A stretch of DNA of 46,923 nt from Clostridiales bacterium (GCA_016342415.1 JAEIOD010000036.1:1-46923); one strand, 5' to 3'. Positions 1 to 7,678 are shown, counted from the first letter of the stretch. The notes: generated by a model not told the origin, from the sequence alone. A program made the numbers and translations.

Positions 1-217
1 AAGGCTACATAATATAAATTTCTTCATACTACATAACCATTAAATTATACAGTTATCTTAAGTTGGTGACATTGCTCACAAAGAGGTAGTTTATCTATTT
101 ACAGTGTAATACTAAAATGATTCTGTACCTGAAACTTAATATGTTACAGTGATACTATTACTAACACCACAATTATTACATTTCAAAAATCCTCTATTCT
201 AATACTTAACTATATGA

Positions 218-508
218 TCACGATAATTCATCTAGATATTCAGTGCTAACTAAATCACTGTATTCTAAAATATTCTCATCGAAGATCTGTACATGACTGC
301 ATACTTTTACTTCAAGTTGATTGTCCTGGTATATCTTTCCTCGAATATTACCATAGGTAAAGTCAAAAGTAGAATTCTCAATATTAACATTGTCTCTTAT
401 TCTTACACTAGACATTGCCTCACCGAATGAACAACCACTTAACTTCCTCTTAAGTTGTCTGTAGTCTTGGAGACCATTCTTTATTGTTTGCTCACTAATA
501 TTATGCAT
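218..508 (-). CDS. hypothetical protein, paralogue of the 1133-1438 product
   Basis: This 96-aa soluble protein is not one I recognise. It aligns along most of its length with the product of 1133-1438: both have a DYxxLxR segment, then a G-x-x-FG motif, a run of polar strands, and a conserved G-x-IYQD motif near residue 60. They are therefore diverged duplicates of one family. The start ATG has AGGAGGGG a few bases upstream. It lies 13 nt downstream of the 522-1067 gene and probably shares its transcript. There are no membrane segments, Cys clusters or catalytic motifs, so no function is proposed. Confidence 0.75.
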   Translation of the reverse strand: MHNISEQTIKNGLQDYRQLKRKLSGCSFGEAMSSVRIRDNVNIENSTFDFTYGNIRGKIYQDNQLEVKVCSHVQIFDENILEYSDLVSTEYLDELS

Positions 509-521
509 AACCCCTCCTATA

Positions 522-1067
522 CTACGCCGCTTTGCTACGGTTCATTAATTCAACCAATGCAAAATATAAATGATTGATATGCTCATCATCTAGTTTTTTT
601 CTAGATAGTGTATTCTCTATAGAGGTCATATCCATTTCTACGTTAGATAGAAAAGCTTCTTTACGTTTATACGTTTGTTCAATTTGAATTAAGCTATCTT
701 CCTCATAGTACTCTCTCTCACGTCTAATGAAACATTCGAAATCGGGATGTAGATCATTATCGAATACAATTAAAGTGAAACCATCTTCTACAGTTAGGTT
801 GCCTTCTTCATATTTAATCTCATCTTCCTCATCGATGAACATTTCATCAGAACCAAAGGTATCCATTTCTAAGAATACTAAACCTACATACGACTTGAAC
901 ATTACTTTCAAATATTCATTCGAAGCGTACTCTGGTTTCATTATGTTGTGCTTATCAGCAATGCTTCTAATATAATCAAAGTTAATTGATCTAGAATTTG
1001 AAGTATCGCATTCCTCTATAACTTTGTTTGTGGCAAATGTAACTAATAATCTCTCTAAGTTTTTCAT
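522..1067 (-). CDS. hypothetical acidic protein
   Basis: This 181-aa, strongly acidic soluble protein is preceded by TAGGAGGATATT at a good distance from ATG. The middle is rich in Glu/Asp (FIDEEDEIKYEEGN) and the C-terminal half looks helical and charged, ending with a helix containing FALVELMNR. I recognise no family. It sits between the two paralogous ~100-aa genes in a minus-strand series. A terminator hairpin at 1079-1116 separates it from the gene upstream, so it probably has its own promoter or depends on read-through. Confidence 0.75.
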   Translation of the reverse strand: MKNLERLLVTFATNKVIEECDTSNSRSINFDYIRSIADKHNIMKPEYASNEYLKVMFKSYVGLVFLEMDTFGSDEMFIDEEDEIKYEEGNLTVEDGFTLIVFDNDLHPDFECFIRREREYYEEDSLIQIEQTYKRKEAFLSNVEMDMTSIENTLSRKKLDDEHINHLYFALVELMNRSKAA

Positions 1068-1078
1068 AATATCCTCCT

Positions 1079-1116
1079 AAAAAAAGTACAACTACCTCTA
1101 TGAGATAGTTATACTT
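1079..1116 (-). terminator. rho-independent terminator
   Basis: Read on the minus strand this is a 15-base imperfect stem (arms 1102-1116 and 1084-1098) with a 3-nt loop, followed by a run of U. It lies directly after the stop of the 1133-1438 gene. Confidence 0.75.
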
Positions 1117-1132
1117 CCTTAACATCTAATTT

Positions 1133-1438
1133 CTATACAGCCTCTTTAAAACATTCATTAATCTGCTCTACTGAGTAGAATGGAATGTATTTATCACTAA
1201 AACCATCAAGTACATAGAGAAAATCATTGATTTGCATATTCCCTTGTTTATCTTGATAGATTGTACCCTTCAAGCTTTTATACTCAAAGTAATAACATCT
1301 ATCCTTGATGCTTGTATAGTTCACATAACCTGCATTAGCGACTGCTTTTCTTGATCCACCAAAGGTTTTACCTGTAATAACTCTTATTAGTGAGTAATAA
1401 TCAGCAATAGCCTTTTTCAATATATAACTAGATAACAT
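1133..1438 (-). CDS. hypothetical protein, paralogue of the 218-508 product
   Basis: This 101-aa soluble protein of unknown function starts at an ATG with AAGGAGG in front. It shares the DYxxLxR, G-x-x-FGG and G-x-IYQDKQ landmarks with the 96-aa product of 218-508, so the two come from a duplication. Its 5' leader contains a long imperfect hairpin (1458-1528), which suggests control at the RNA level, and it is followed by a clear terminator. I see no transmembrane or enzymatic motif. Confidence 0.75.
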   Translation of the reverse strand: MLSSYILKKAIADYYSLIRVITGKTFGGSRKAVANAGYVNYTSIKDRCYYFEYKSLKGTIYQDKQGNMQINDFLYVLDGFSDKYIPFYSVEQINECFKEAV

Positions 1439-1457
1439 AAATCCTCCTTAAAATTAA

Positions 1458-1528
1458 AGAAGTAGATGTACTTTGCTTTTCCAAGTTATCGATAAGTATT
1501 CACGATAAGCAAAGTGAGTCTAACTTCT
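1458..1528 (-). promoter_or_regulatory. long structured leader hairpin upstream of 1133-1438
   Basis: Three nested pairings occupy this 71-base stretch: AGAAGT (1458-1463) with ACTTCT (1523-1528), ACTTTGCTT (1470-1478) with AAGCAAAGT (1507-1515), and TTATCG with CGATAA inside. It ends about 10 bases before the ribosome binding site of the 1438 gene. There is no U-run, so it is not a simple terminator. It could be a regulatory leader or a DNA element such as a replication signal. Confidence 0.45.
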
Positions 1529-1586
1529 ATATATTATTCCATAAAAATAGAGGTCCACCTAAGTTTCCCCCTAACCTCAAAAACGA

Positions 1587-1622
1587 CAAAAGCACATAAT
1601 CAACAAATTTGATTAGTGCTTA
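1587..1622 (-). terminator. rho-independent terminator after the 1620-1802 gene
   Basis: On the minus strand AGCAC-TAATC pairs with GATTA-GTGCT across a short AT-rich loop, followed by TTTTGTCGTTTTTG. The stem overlaps the stop codon of the small gene ending at 1620. Confidence 0.6.
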
Positions 1623-1802
1623 GTCAACTCTAAAACCATCTTTTACTTTTACACCATTTCTCGACCATAATCTAAGAATAGATTTGTGGAAACTTGGACT
1701 TCTTTTAAACATATTCTTAATTCTATTATCAGCCCAGTCATTTAACAGTTTTTCTCTTTCTTCTCGAGTGGCTCCATCTGGTATCTTAATTGCAGTACTC
1801 AT
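1620..1802 (-). CDS. small basic hypothetical protein
   Basis: This 60-aa basic protein starts MSTAIKIPDG. I chose the internal ATG at 1802 rather than the longer frame from 1826 because AGGAGGAGC lies 5-6 bases before it. It contains a charged helix (TREEREKLLNDW) and a basic C-terminal half with RSPSFHKSILRLW. No family is recognised. It lies 28 nt downstream of the membrane protein gene 1831-2073, so the two are probably co-transcribed from the leader RNA promoter at 2216-2244. Confidence 0.65.
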   Translation of the reverse strand: MSTAIKIPDGATREEREKLLNDWADNRIKNMFKRSPSFHKSILRLWSRNGVKVKDGFRVD

Positions 1803-1830
1803 AGTTGCTCCTCCTCTTGAATGCATTATA

Positions 1831-2073
1831 TTATCCCCTTAGTTTCATTACATTCTTTTTCCTTTGATTAAATAATACTATTCGATTCAAAGTCATGAAA
1901 GAAGACAAATATAAATAGGCTGCATAGATACCAGCCCATACACCAGTTGAGTAATGATCTTGGTAATTCAAGAGATCCAATGAATCATCAATTAACATAG
2001 AGGTAAAGAGTGATGTTAAAATCACAATCAAACAAGCGGTGATAAGTAACAATCCAATAATAATTAATATCAT
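1831..2073 (-). CDS. small two-helix membrane protein
   Basis: This 80-aa protein has an N-terminal hydrophobic helix (residues 1-28, rich in I, L and V), a short acidic loop (DDSLDLLNYQDH), a second helix around residues 45-65, and a basic tail (RKKNVMKLRG), as expected for a two-pass membrane protein with the tail inside. AGGAGG lies 13 nt before the ATG, a long spacing, so the start is not certain. It is the first gene after the leader RNA at 2107-2180, whose terminator must be read through for expression. Function unknown. Confidence 0.65.
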   Translation of the reverse strand: MILIIIGLLLITACLIVILTSLFTSMLIDDSLDLLNYQDHYSTGVWAGIYAAYLYLSSFMTLNRIVLFNQRKKNVMKLRG

Positions 2074-2106
2074 CGTAAATAAAATTCCTCCTATAAATCA
2101 GACAAT

Positions 2107-2180
2107 AAAAAAAAGCCCATCCGCAATTGGATAGACTTATACTGTCTCTAAATGTAGTGCCACTCATATTGGTGGGCTTA
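2107..2180 (-). promoter_or_regulatory. conserved leader RNA with intrinsic terminator (copy 1)
   Basis: Read on the minus strand, a small hairpin (CCAC...GUGG, 2157-2179) is followed by an 18-nt spacer and a 10-bp terminator stem (2113-2122 with 2129-2138) with a run of eight U. A near copy occurs at 27995-28066. The spacer length is the same, and AAGCCCACC, GAGTGGCACTA and AAGTCTATCCAAT are conserved. Each copy has its own promoter and lies directly before a gene. The simplest reading is a transcription attenuator or riboswitch-like leader; a free-standing ~100-nt small RNA is the alternative. It matches no riboswitch class I know. Confidence 0.6.
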
Positions 2181-2215
2181 AAATAAACTAAAAAAACATA
2201 ACTTGGATTAATGTA

Positions 2216-2244
2216 ATTATATCAAAAGCGATAAATAACTACAA
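2216..2244 (-). promoter_or_regulatory. promoter of leader RNA copy 1
   Basis: On the minus strand TTGTAG, 17 bases, TATAAT: a near-consensus sigma-A promoter. It would start transcription near 2209, about 30 bases before the first hairpin of the leader element. Confidence 0.65.
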
Positions 2245-2275
2245 TCCTATTAAACGATTATTTTAATATTATGCA

Positions 2276-2524
2276 CTAAGAGCATTTTTTTAAAGTGTAT
2301 AGCCCAACAAGGACATCAACTTTAGTGATACTACCTTTTACTGCCACTTTCTTATCAACTGATGTATAAGTAAAGTGATGTCTATAAATATGATCCACAA
2401 CGATACGCTTAGGTAAATATGCTTCTTTCTCTTTTACCTTTTTTTCATACTCTAATTGATACTCAACACCTTCTATAATATTGAACTGTCTAAAATAGTT
2501 TGATTTCCATTTTGTTTTAAGCAT
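2276..2524 (-). CDS. hypothetical basic protein
   Basis: This 82-aa basic soluble protein has GGGAGG upstream of its ATG. It is Lys- and Tyr-rich (EYEKKVKEKEAYLPKR) and ends with KKCS. I do not recognise a family. Its promoter at 2577-2606 is built like that of ssb (same 12-bp -35 region and same 18-bp spacer), so the two genes may be co-regulated although they have separate transcripts. Confidence 0.65.
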   Translation of the reverse strand: MLKTKWKSNYFRQFNIIEGVEYQLEYEKKVKEKEAYLPKRIVVDHIYRHHFTYTSVDKKVAVKGSITKVDVLVGLYTLKKCS

Positions 2525-2576
2525 ATAGCCTCCCTATATATATAAGATGAACAACATATTTGTTATTTCCAAATCA

Positions 2577-2606
2577 ATTATATATGACAAGTGACAAATC
2601 TCGTCA
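2577..2606 (-). promoter_or_regulatory. promoter of 2276-2524, twin of the ssb promoter
   Basis: On the minus strand TGACGA, 18 bases, TATAAT. The extended -35 region AATCTGTGACGA is identical over 12 bases with that of ssb. An extra GTGAC/GTCAC inverted repeat (2591-2607) overlaps this copy. Confidence 0.55.
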
Positions 2607-2634
2607 CAGATTATGACACATTTTATTTAAAATA

Positions 2635-2655
2635 AAAAAGCCCACAAAGTGGACT
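2635..2655 (-). terminator. terminator of ssb
   Basis: On the minus strand AGTCCAC-TTT-GTGGGCT is followed by six U, directly after the ssb stop codon. Confidence 0.75.
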
Positions 2656-2668
2656 TAATTAGATTTCT

Positions 2669-3118
2669 CTAGAATGGAATATCATCATCTCCATCGATAG
2701 CTTGGAAACCACTCATATCATTTTGATTATTAGATTGATTTGGTTGATTGTTATATGGCTTGTTATTACCTTGATAGCCTGGGTTTTGCTGACCGTTACT
2801 ATCACCCCATTCTAGAAATTCAACTCGGTTAGCATTTACTTCTACATTATAATGCTTAACACCATTCTTGTCTTCATAATTATTGTTTCTTAGATTACCA
2901 TTAACCGCACATAATCTACCTTTTTTAAGGTAGTTTGCGCAATTCTCTGCTGACTTCCCCCAGACTACTACATTGAAAAAATCTGCATCTGGTTGGCCTT
3001 CACGCTTAAACTCTCTATTAACTGCTATGGAAAATCTTGTTACAGCAGTACCCGAGTTAGGAATAAATCTAAGTTCTGGATCTCCCGTTAAACGTCCTAT
3101 TAAAACTACAGTATTCAT
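2669..3118 (-). CDS. ssb: single-stranded DNA-binding protein
   Basis: This 149-aa protein binds and protects single-stranded DNA during replication and recombination. The OB-fold occupies residues 1 to about 105, starting MNTVVLIGRLTGDPELR, with the typical FFNVVVWGKSAENCANYLKKG segment. A Gln/Asn-rich linker follows, then the acidic tail ending GDDDIPF that recruits partner proteins. The start is the ATG at 3118: GGAGG overlaps the alternative ATG at 3130 and is correctly spaced only for 3118. It has its own promoter and terminator. A fragment of a second ssb tail lies at 23106-23144. Confidence 0.95.
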   Translation of the reverse strand: MNTVVLIGRLTGDPELRFIPNSGTAVTRFSIAVNREFKREGQPDADFFNVVVWGKSAENCANYLKKGRLCAVNGNLRNNNYEDKNGVKHYNVEVNANRVEFLEWGDSNGQQNPGYQGNNKPYNNQPNQSNNQNDMSGFQAIDGDDDIPF

Positions 3119-3148
3119 AAAGTCCTCCATAAAATATCATCTATGTTT

Positions 3149-3178
3149 ATTATAACCCAAATGAGTTTGCTTTCGTCA
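3149..3178 (-). promoter_or_regulatory. ssb promoter
   Basis: On the minus strand TGACGA, 18 bases, TATAAT, with the same AATCTGTGACGA -35 region as the promoter at 2577-2606. Confidence 0.55.
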
Positions 3179-3184
3179 CAGATT

Positions 3185-3484
3185 TATATACTTTTCTAAA
3201 TATCTAAGTACAATTGATTTATTCATATACCAATAATTATTCTCTGTTACTTCATCGATAAAAGATTGCACATTCAATTGTATCAAATTGATCATCAACT
3301 CACATCATATGATAAACAGTTTATGCTAATGCAACTTTAAAGTGGGTTATATTTATAATTGAAATGAATTACTATATAAACTGAATCAACATAAATGGAT
3401 ACTGTCAATACAATTTGAATTGTATTTCTTTTTTACTTAAAACAATTTATTATACATTGTAGATACTGGATAGGAGGAGTAAAT
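3185..3484. other. AT-rich intergenic stretch
   Basis: No gene is seen. The only structure is a palindrome near 3402-3421 (ATACAATT-TG-AATTGTAT) followed on the plus strand by a T-rich tract; it could be a weak terminator or an operator. TAGGAGGAG at 3471-3479 is the ribosome binding site of the broken gene that follows. Confidence 0.4.
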
Positions 3485-3675
3485 ATGAGAATAAAAGAAT
3501 AAAAGAATATAAGAATCAACTAAAAGAACTAAAGGAAGAGTTAACACACCTTGAGAAAACTAGTCCTGAGTTTACCGAAGTATATCGAAATGTAATTTCA
3601 TTAGAAAATAAAATTAACGATCACATAATCCATACCAAAAATAATCTATATAAAAGAGCAAAGTTGTACAATTAA
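3485..3675 (+). pseudogene. small coiled-coil gene disrupted by an 8-bp tandem duplication
   Basis: TAGGAGGAG and ATG at 3485 start a frame that stops after five codons. The next 57 codons (3502-3672) are open in a different frame and read as a charged coiled coil (KNQLKELKEELTHLEK) ending KRAKLYN. The sequence AATAAAAG stands twice in tandem at about 3489-3504. Removing one copy joins the ATG exactly to the long frame and gives a 60-aa protein, MRIKEYKNQLKELK onward. It is either a recent frameshift, a phase-variable slipped repeat, or a sequencing artefact. No function can be assigned. Confidence 0.6.
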
Positions 3676-3819
3676 GTTATATAGTAGTGAAAGATTACAA
3701 TGAACTCAGGTCAGATAGTCACAAGTGATAATACCATAACTATTTATGAGGTTTACTTGCATATTCTTTTATGGTCTTATAATACGTCAATTATATTGAC
3801 TAATAAAGTACACTGAAAC

Positions 3820-3846
3820 AAAAAAAAAACCCCGATTAAATCGGGG
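3820..3846 (-). terminator. strong terminator after 3870-4532
   Basis: On the minus strand CCCCGAT-TTA-ATCGGGG is followed by ten U. It lies 23 bases beyond the stop codon. Confidence 0.85.
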
Positions 3847-3869
3847 ATGAAAATCATCAGTATACTTAC

Positions 3870-4532
3870 TCATTGTATTGAACTCCTGATCACTTCATCT
3901 TCAAGAGTTTCTATATATTGCTTTAATGCTCGAACACGTTTATCTCCAATACCTCTATATGACTTAACTCTTCCACTATATATAGTATTTTTTATTTCAG
4001 CCATATTACCCTCTGAAGAAAACCTTTGAAACTTATTAAGCGTTTGATATAGATAGCCTTTTGGTTCTATCAGTATTTCCATAGCATCCTTAATTGTAAT
4101 CTCATTTAAATTACTAAATTCTAAATCACAGCTAATTCTATTTAAAACAGAGCAATGAGTTTTATCATATTCTTTGGTTCCTTCTCTAAGTATTTTGAAT
4201 GAATTAAGAATCACTTGAAATGAATCATTCGGCAATGTCTGTAACTCAGATAATGAGTAGTATGAGTCTTGATGTCTAATGTCATTATCCTCTCTTATTT
4301 CATTCGCGAAATATAACATCACATTTTGATTATGATTTAAAGGTAAGTGAGATAACTCCTTCGGATCGTAATTATTTTCTGTAAGTACAACATATTCTGC
4401 AATATCACATAAATAGTCAGAAGAAAGTATGAAATTGGATGCATCTATTCGATTGCTAGTTTTATTATAAATCTCATCAGTTAATTTTCTTAATTTTCTA
4501 AAGTTACTATAATGTTTGTCTGATTGAAACAT
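3870..4532 (-). CDS. hypothetical protein with C-terminal helix-hairpin-helix-like motif
   Basis: This 220-aa soluble protein has AGAAGGAGTAGAC before ATG. The first 180 residues are helical and of no recognised family. The C-terminus (about residues 188-210) contains VKSYRGIGDKRVRALKQYI, which resembles a helix-hairpin-helix of the RNA-polymerase-alpha C-terminal or DNA-repair type (G-I-G with flanking helices), so nucleic-acid binding is plausible. It is monocistronic, with a strong terminator. Moderately sure it is real, unsure of its role. Confidence 0.7.
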   Translation of the reverse strand: MFQSDKHYSNFRKLRKLTDEIYNKTSNRIDASNFILSSDYLCDIAEYVVLTENNYDPKELSHLPLNHNQNVMLYFANEIREDNDIRHQDSYYSLSELQTLPNDSFQVILNSFKILREGTKEYDKTHCSVLNRISCDLEFSNLNEITIKDAMEILIEPKGYLYQTLNKFQRFSSEGNMAEIKNTIYSGRVKSYRGIGDKRVRALKQYIETLEDEVIRSSIQ

Positions 4533-4781
4533 GTCTACTCCTTCTATGCTAGTTCAAGTAATTATATCATTAATTTAGCAAAATATGTAATAAAAAATGC
4601 CTAATTTCAGATTTATAATTAATTCACCTCTCAGATGAGTAATTCGTAAATGATTAAATCATTTACTCACTTTTGATTACATACGAACTCAACTAGTTCT
4701 AACTCGTTGTAGTGACATAAATATATCTTCATGTATTAGATTCCCATCAATCTATCAAATACCATAAGATAAACAGAACAC

Positions 4782-5426
4782 TCAAACCGCATGTTTCTTA
4801 ACATAATCAATTCTATGATTTGATTGATTAATCTTGTACAGCATATAAAAGAAATGAATCGTCCATACACTTGACACAATAAAACTAATTACAATACCCA
4901 TTATTAACATTAAGATAATGGCAAATAACTTTATTGATAGAAAATATTGATCTCGACGATGCCACAAATGAGTAATGATTTTGATATAAGCATAACCACT
5001 AAGTACTAAACTTGCAGATAGATGGCATATCACTAGAGTAATTGGTAGTATGGATTTCTTAAATGATTCGGACTTTGTCTTCTCAAACTTCTCAAGAGTT
5101 GCACTATTACCATTACTATCAACATACTCTTTATTCCATGTGCCGAATGGTATTGATTCTAAATATGATTTATGTAAGTATATTACAGTTCCACTTAGAA
5201 TGACTCCTAGAATAATAAAACTTATGTACAATTTAACCATAATTCTATATGATTTGATCTTATTTGATTCTTTAAGACGTAATTCTGTAGCTTGATTATC
5301 AGCAAATTCATAACATTTTGGACATAGTCCATTTCTCATATTAAGAAAACATGCATTACATAAGCCACTATGGCATTTCTTGCATTCGATTACAGCAAGA
5401 ATGCTGTCATGATAAGAACAATTCAC
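4782..5426 (-). CDS. B-box-like zinc finger membrane protein
   Basis: This 214-aa protein starts at a GTG with AAAGGTGAT five bases upstream. Residues 3-40 carry C-x3-H, then CKKC, CNAC and CPKC pairs in the order of a B-box/zinc-ribbon finger. Three hydrophobic segments follow (about 64-85, 128-150 and 165-190). The finger would face the cytoplasm if the first helix crosses outward. Similar B-box plus transmembrane proteins occur scattered in bacteria without a known role. The ~54 residues between the first and second helix are polar and probably extracytoplasmic. Confidence 0.75.
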   Translation of the reverse strand: MNCSYHDSILAVIECKKCHSGLCNACFLNMRNGLCPKCYEFADNQATELRLKESNKIKSYRIMVKLYISFIILGVILSGTVIYLHKSYLESIPFGTWNKEYVDSNGNSATLEKFEKTKSESFKKSILPITLVICHLSASLVLSGYAYIKIITHLWHRRDQYFLSIKLFAIILMLIMGIVISFIVSSVWTIHFFYMLYKINQSNHRIDYVKKHAV

Positions 5427-5482
5427 TTTATATCACCTTTCAAAATAATGCTTCATAAGTACTTGGGTGTTAATCACTAAAA

Positions 5483-5510
5483 ATATAGAGGGATTTTATT
5501 CCCTCTATAT
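5483..5510 (-). terminator. terminator hairpin
   Basis: A perfect 11-bp inverted repeat (ATATAGAGGGA / TCCCTCTATAT, loop of 6) is followed on the minus strand by a U-rich run. It would end transcripts arriving from the small-peptide gene at 5846-6001. Confidence 0.65.
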
Positions 5511-5845
5511 CCCTTATTTTATTTATGTCGAAAATAAAAGTGGGGTTGCAACCAATCATTTATTGAATAAGTAATTAGAGAGATTACTTATTTAGAAATA
5601 ATAGTTGCTTTCTTCATCTGTCTGAAAGCAATCTCCAATAGTTATATACTAGTGCAAATAGTTTACAAGACTTAGAATTCGTAGCTGCATGTAACATGTA
5701 CTCTTCATCAACTGTCATTAATAATCAAATACTCTAGAGCTTCTGTAACTCTCTTAATATCTCTGCATTTTCATATATCATATATTCAGCTAATATTTTT
5801 ATCATAGAAATCATGAATGTCTCACAAAAACCAGCACAATTCGAA
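5511..5845. other. intergenic stretch with a possible 26-aa ORF
   Basis: A 7-bp inverted repeat (AAGTAAT/ATTACTT) lies near 5570-5588. A minus-strand ORF at 5734-5814 encodes 26 residues forming an amphipathic helix (MISMIKILAEYM...), but it has no convincing ribosome binding site. Nothing else is recognisable. Confidence 0.25.
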
Positions 5846-6001
5846 CTAACTATCAGCTGAATTAGTAGTTTCTTCATCAACAGTCTCTGTTACAGTTGGT
5901 TCACTTGATCTAACGACAGGTACATCCTTATCGTGTCCAAATGCACTAATTGAAATCAGCGTAATTAGCATCGCTAATGAAATAAATATTTTCTTCTTCA
6001 T
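5846..6001 (-). CDS. short secreted peptide precursor, Phr-like
   Basis: This 51-aa product starts MKKKIFISLAMLITLIS, a signal peptide ending near SAFG, followed by about 28 polar, acidic residues (VRSSEPTVTETVDEETT). AAGGAGG lies 8 bases before the ATG at 6001; the ATG at 6007 is too close to it. Size and build resemble Phr/PapR-type signalling-peptide precursors, but no known mature peptide is recognisable and a small exported protein is equally possible. An insertion sequence ends 26 bases upstream of the start codon, so the native promoter has been displaced. Confidence 0.5.
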   Translation of the reverse strand: MKKKIFISLAMLITLISISAFGHDKDVPVVRSSEPTVTETVDEETTNSADS

Positions 6002-6058
6002 TGTCATCACCTCCTTCTTATCATTCAGCAACCTCGAAAACTCTGAGGTCTGCTCTTT

Positions 6059-6087
6059 CAAGTATGTTCATCCATACTTGTTTTTTT
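6059..6087 (+). terminator. terminator inside the IS left end
   Basis: CAAGTATG-TTCATC-CATACTTG is followed by seven T, upstream of the transposase frame. It shields the transposase from external promoters. The same hairpin is in copy B at 17710-17738. Confidence 0.75.
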
Positions 6088-6103
6088 ATTCCCCTCCACA
6101 AAT

Positions 6104-7678
6104 TTGACATTTTTTAACAAAACACTTGACAAAGTAAAACTGCCCCAAGAATGGCTAAGAACAAATCTTTTAGACCATCTAGAAAGGGGAACTCATATGT
6201 TAGGTAAATGGTTATCTCACGATGAATATCGTAATTTTTTAGTCAAAAAAATGGCTATTTTATCTTCTGTTAATCCTTGGATCATCTTCGAGTATGAAGC
6301 GATTATCTCTAAACTACACATTCTCAATCTTGATCCATTAAAAACTATTCTTGAACCATATTATTCACTTACTGGTAGACCTTCAAAGCATCAAGCGGAA
6401 ATCTTCAGATCCTTCATTATCATGAATCATCTACAAATCTCGTTAGACCAATGGATCTCTAAGGTGGAGCATAACTATCTTCTTAGAGTTATCGCTGGAT
6501 TTGACGACCAAATTCCTGGTGTTGCCTCGTACTATGATTTCATTGATCGACTCATTAAATTTGATGATAAAGCTAGAGTGAAAAATAAGAAACGAAAGCC
6601 TTCTAAAAAACTCAAGCAAGGTCAAAAGCTACCTCATAAAAAGAGTGGTACTGTACAGAAATTAGTTGATCAAATCATTAAAGATCGCAGATTAAACGCT
6701 AGACCCGAAAAACTCATACAAGAGATCTTTGCATCTGTTTGCGTAAAGCCATCTCTTGATCTCGGTCTTATTGATAATGAAATTATTATTTCTGGTGATG
6801 GCACTTGTATTAGAACAAACGCCTCTCATTTTGGAAAGAAAACTTGCGAGTGCGAAAGCTTCACATGCGATTGTCCTCGCAAGTTTTCAGACCCCAATGC
6901 TACTTGGGGATGGGATAGCCACAACAAACAATGGTTCTATGGCTACACCGGTTATTTTATCTCTACATACAACAAGAAATTGAAGTTAGATCTTCCCATC
7001 TATCTAAGACTTGTTGATGCGAAACGACATGATAGTATCTCCGCGGTTGTCGCTATTGCAGAGTTTATTGATCTTTATCCTAATTTATCAGTAAAAACAT
7101 TTTTATCTGATAGTGCAAGTGATAATTATCCTACTTATGAACTCCTAGAACACTTTAACATCAATGCTGTTATTGCTTTGAACTCAAAGAACAAAGGTAA
7201 TTGGAAGTATCCTGAATACTTAACTCTTACTGATCACGGTGTACCAATATGTCCAGCAAAACACGGAATGATTAACTGGGGATTTTGTGGTAAAGATCGC
7301 TGTAGAATCAAATGGCGATGCCCTAAAGTCTTAGGTAAAGTTGAACATTCTGAAGCTTGCGAGGATTGCTCTCCATCTAATTATGGGAGAGTTATCTATA
7401 CAAAACCAGAATGGGATCTAAGGCTATATACAAGAATTGCACGTGGAACTTTAGCTTGGAAAAATACCATGAAGCAACGTACAGCAGCAGAACGAGTGAA
7501 TAACAGAATACTTCACAACTATGGTGTCGAACAATGTAAGCATCGAGGTAAAAAGAAGCTGTCATTTATAACGATGATAGCAGGTTTAAATGTTCACCTT
7601 GATGCACAAGTTAAGCATTTAACTGCAAATAATCTTTTTGACTTTAAATCTATTTTCTGTCTAAAGTCTGTCGCTTAA
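6104..7678 (+). CDS. DDE transposase (copy A)
   Basis: This transposase cuts and joins the IS ends. The frame from a TTG gives 524 aa; an ATG at 6197 with GAAAGGGG 7 bases upstream would give 493 aa and is a plausible start, though the intervening residues read as coding. Likely catalytic acids are the D in ISGDGTCIRTNAS, the D in TFLSDSASDN, and the E in QRTAAERVNNRI. A basic linker (KNKKRKPSKKLKQ) and a Cys-rich insertion (CECESFTCDCPR) lie between. The C-terminal RTAAERVNNR-x-YGVE region recalls IS1182/IS4-like families. I cannot assign it to a single family by eye. Confidence 0.85.
   Translation: MTFFNKTLDKVKLPQEWLRTNLLDHLERGTHMLGKWLSHDEYRNFLVKKMAILSSVNPWIIFEYEAIISKLHILNLDPLKTILEPYYSLTGRPSKHQAEIFRSFIIMNHLQISLDQWISKVEHNYLLRVIAGFDDQIPGVASYYDFIDRLIKFDDKARVKNKKRKPSKKLKQGQKLPHKKSGTVQKLVDQIIKDRRLNARPEKLIQEIFASVCVKPSLDLGLIDNEIIISGDGTCIRTNASHFGKKTCECESFTCDCPRKFSDPNATWGWDSHNKQWFYGYTGYFISTYNKKLKLDLPIYLRLVDAKRHDSISAVVAIAEFIDLYPNLSVKTFLSDSASDNYPTYELLEHFNINAVIALNSKNKGNWKYPEYLTLTDHGVPICPAKHGMINWGFCGKDRCRIKWRCPKVLGKVEHSEACEDCSPSNYGRVIYTKPEWDLRLYTRIARGTLAWKNTMKQRTAAERVNNRILHNYGVEQCKHRGKKKLSFITMIAGLNVHLDAQVKHLTANNLFDFKSIFCLKSVA

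Noticed and set aside
1..217. Possible gene or RNA at the left edge
   Set aside because: No open frame with a ribosome binding site, and no structure beyond AT-rich sequence, was found.
6443..6983. Overlapping ORFs inside the transposase (both IS copies)
   Set aside because: Shadows of the transposase frame with no ribosome binding sites.
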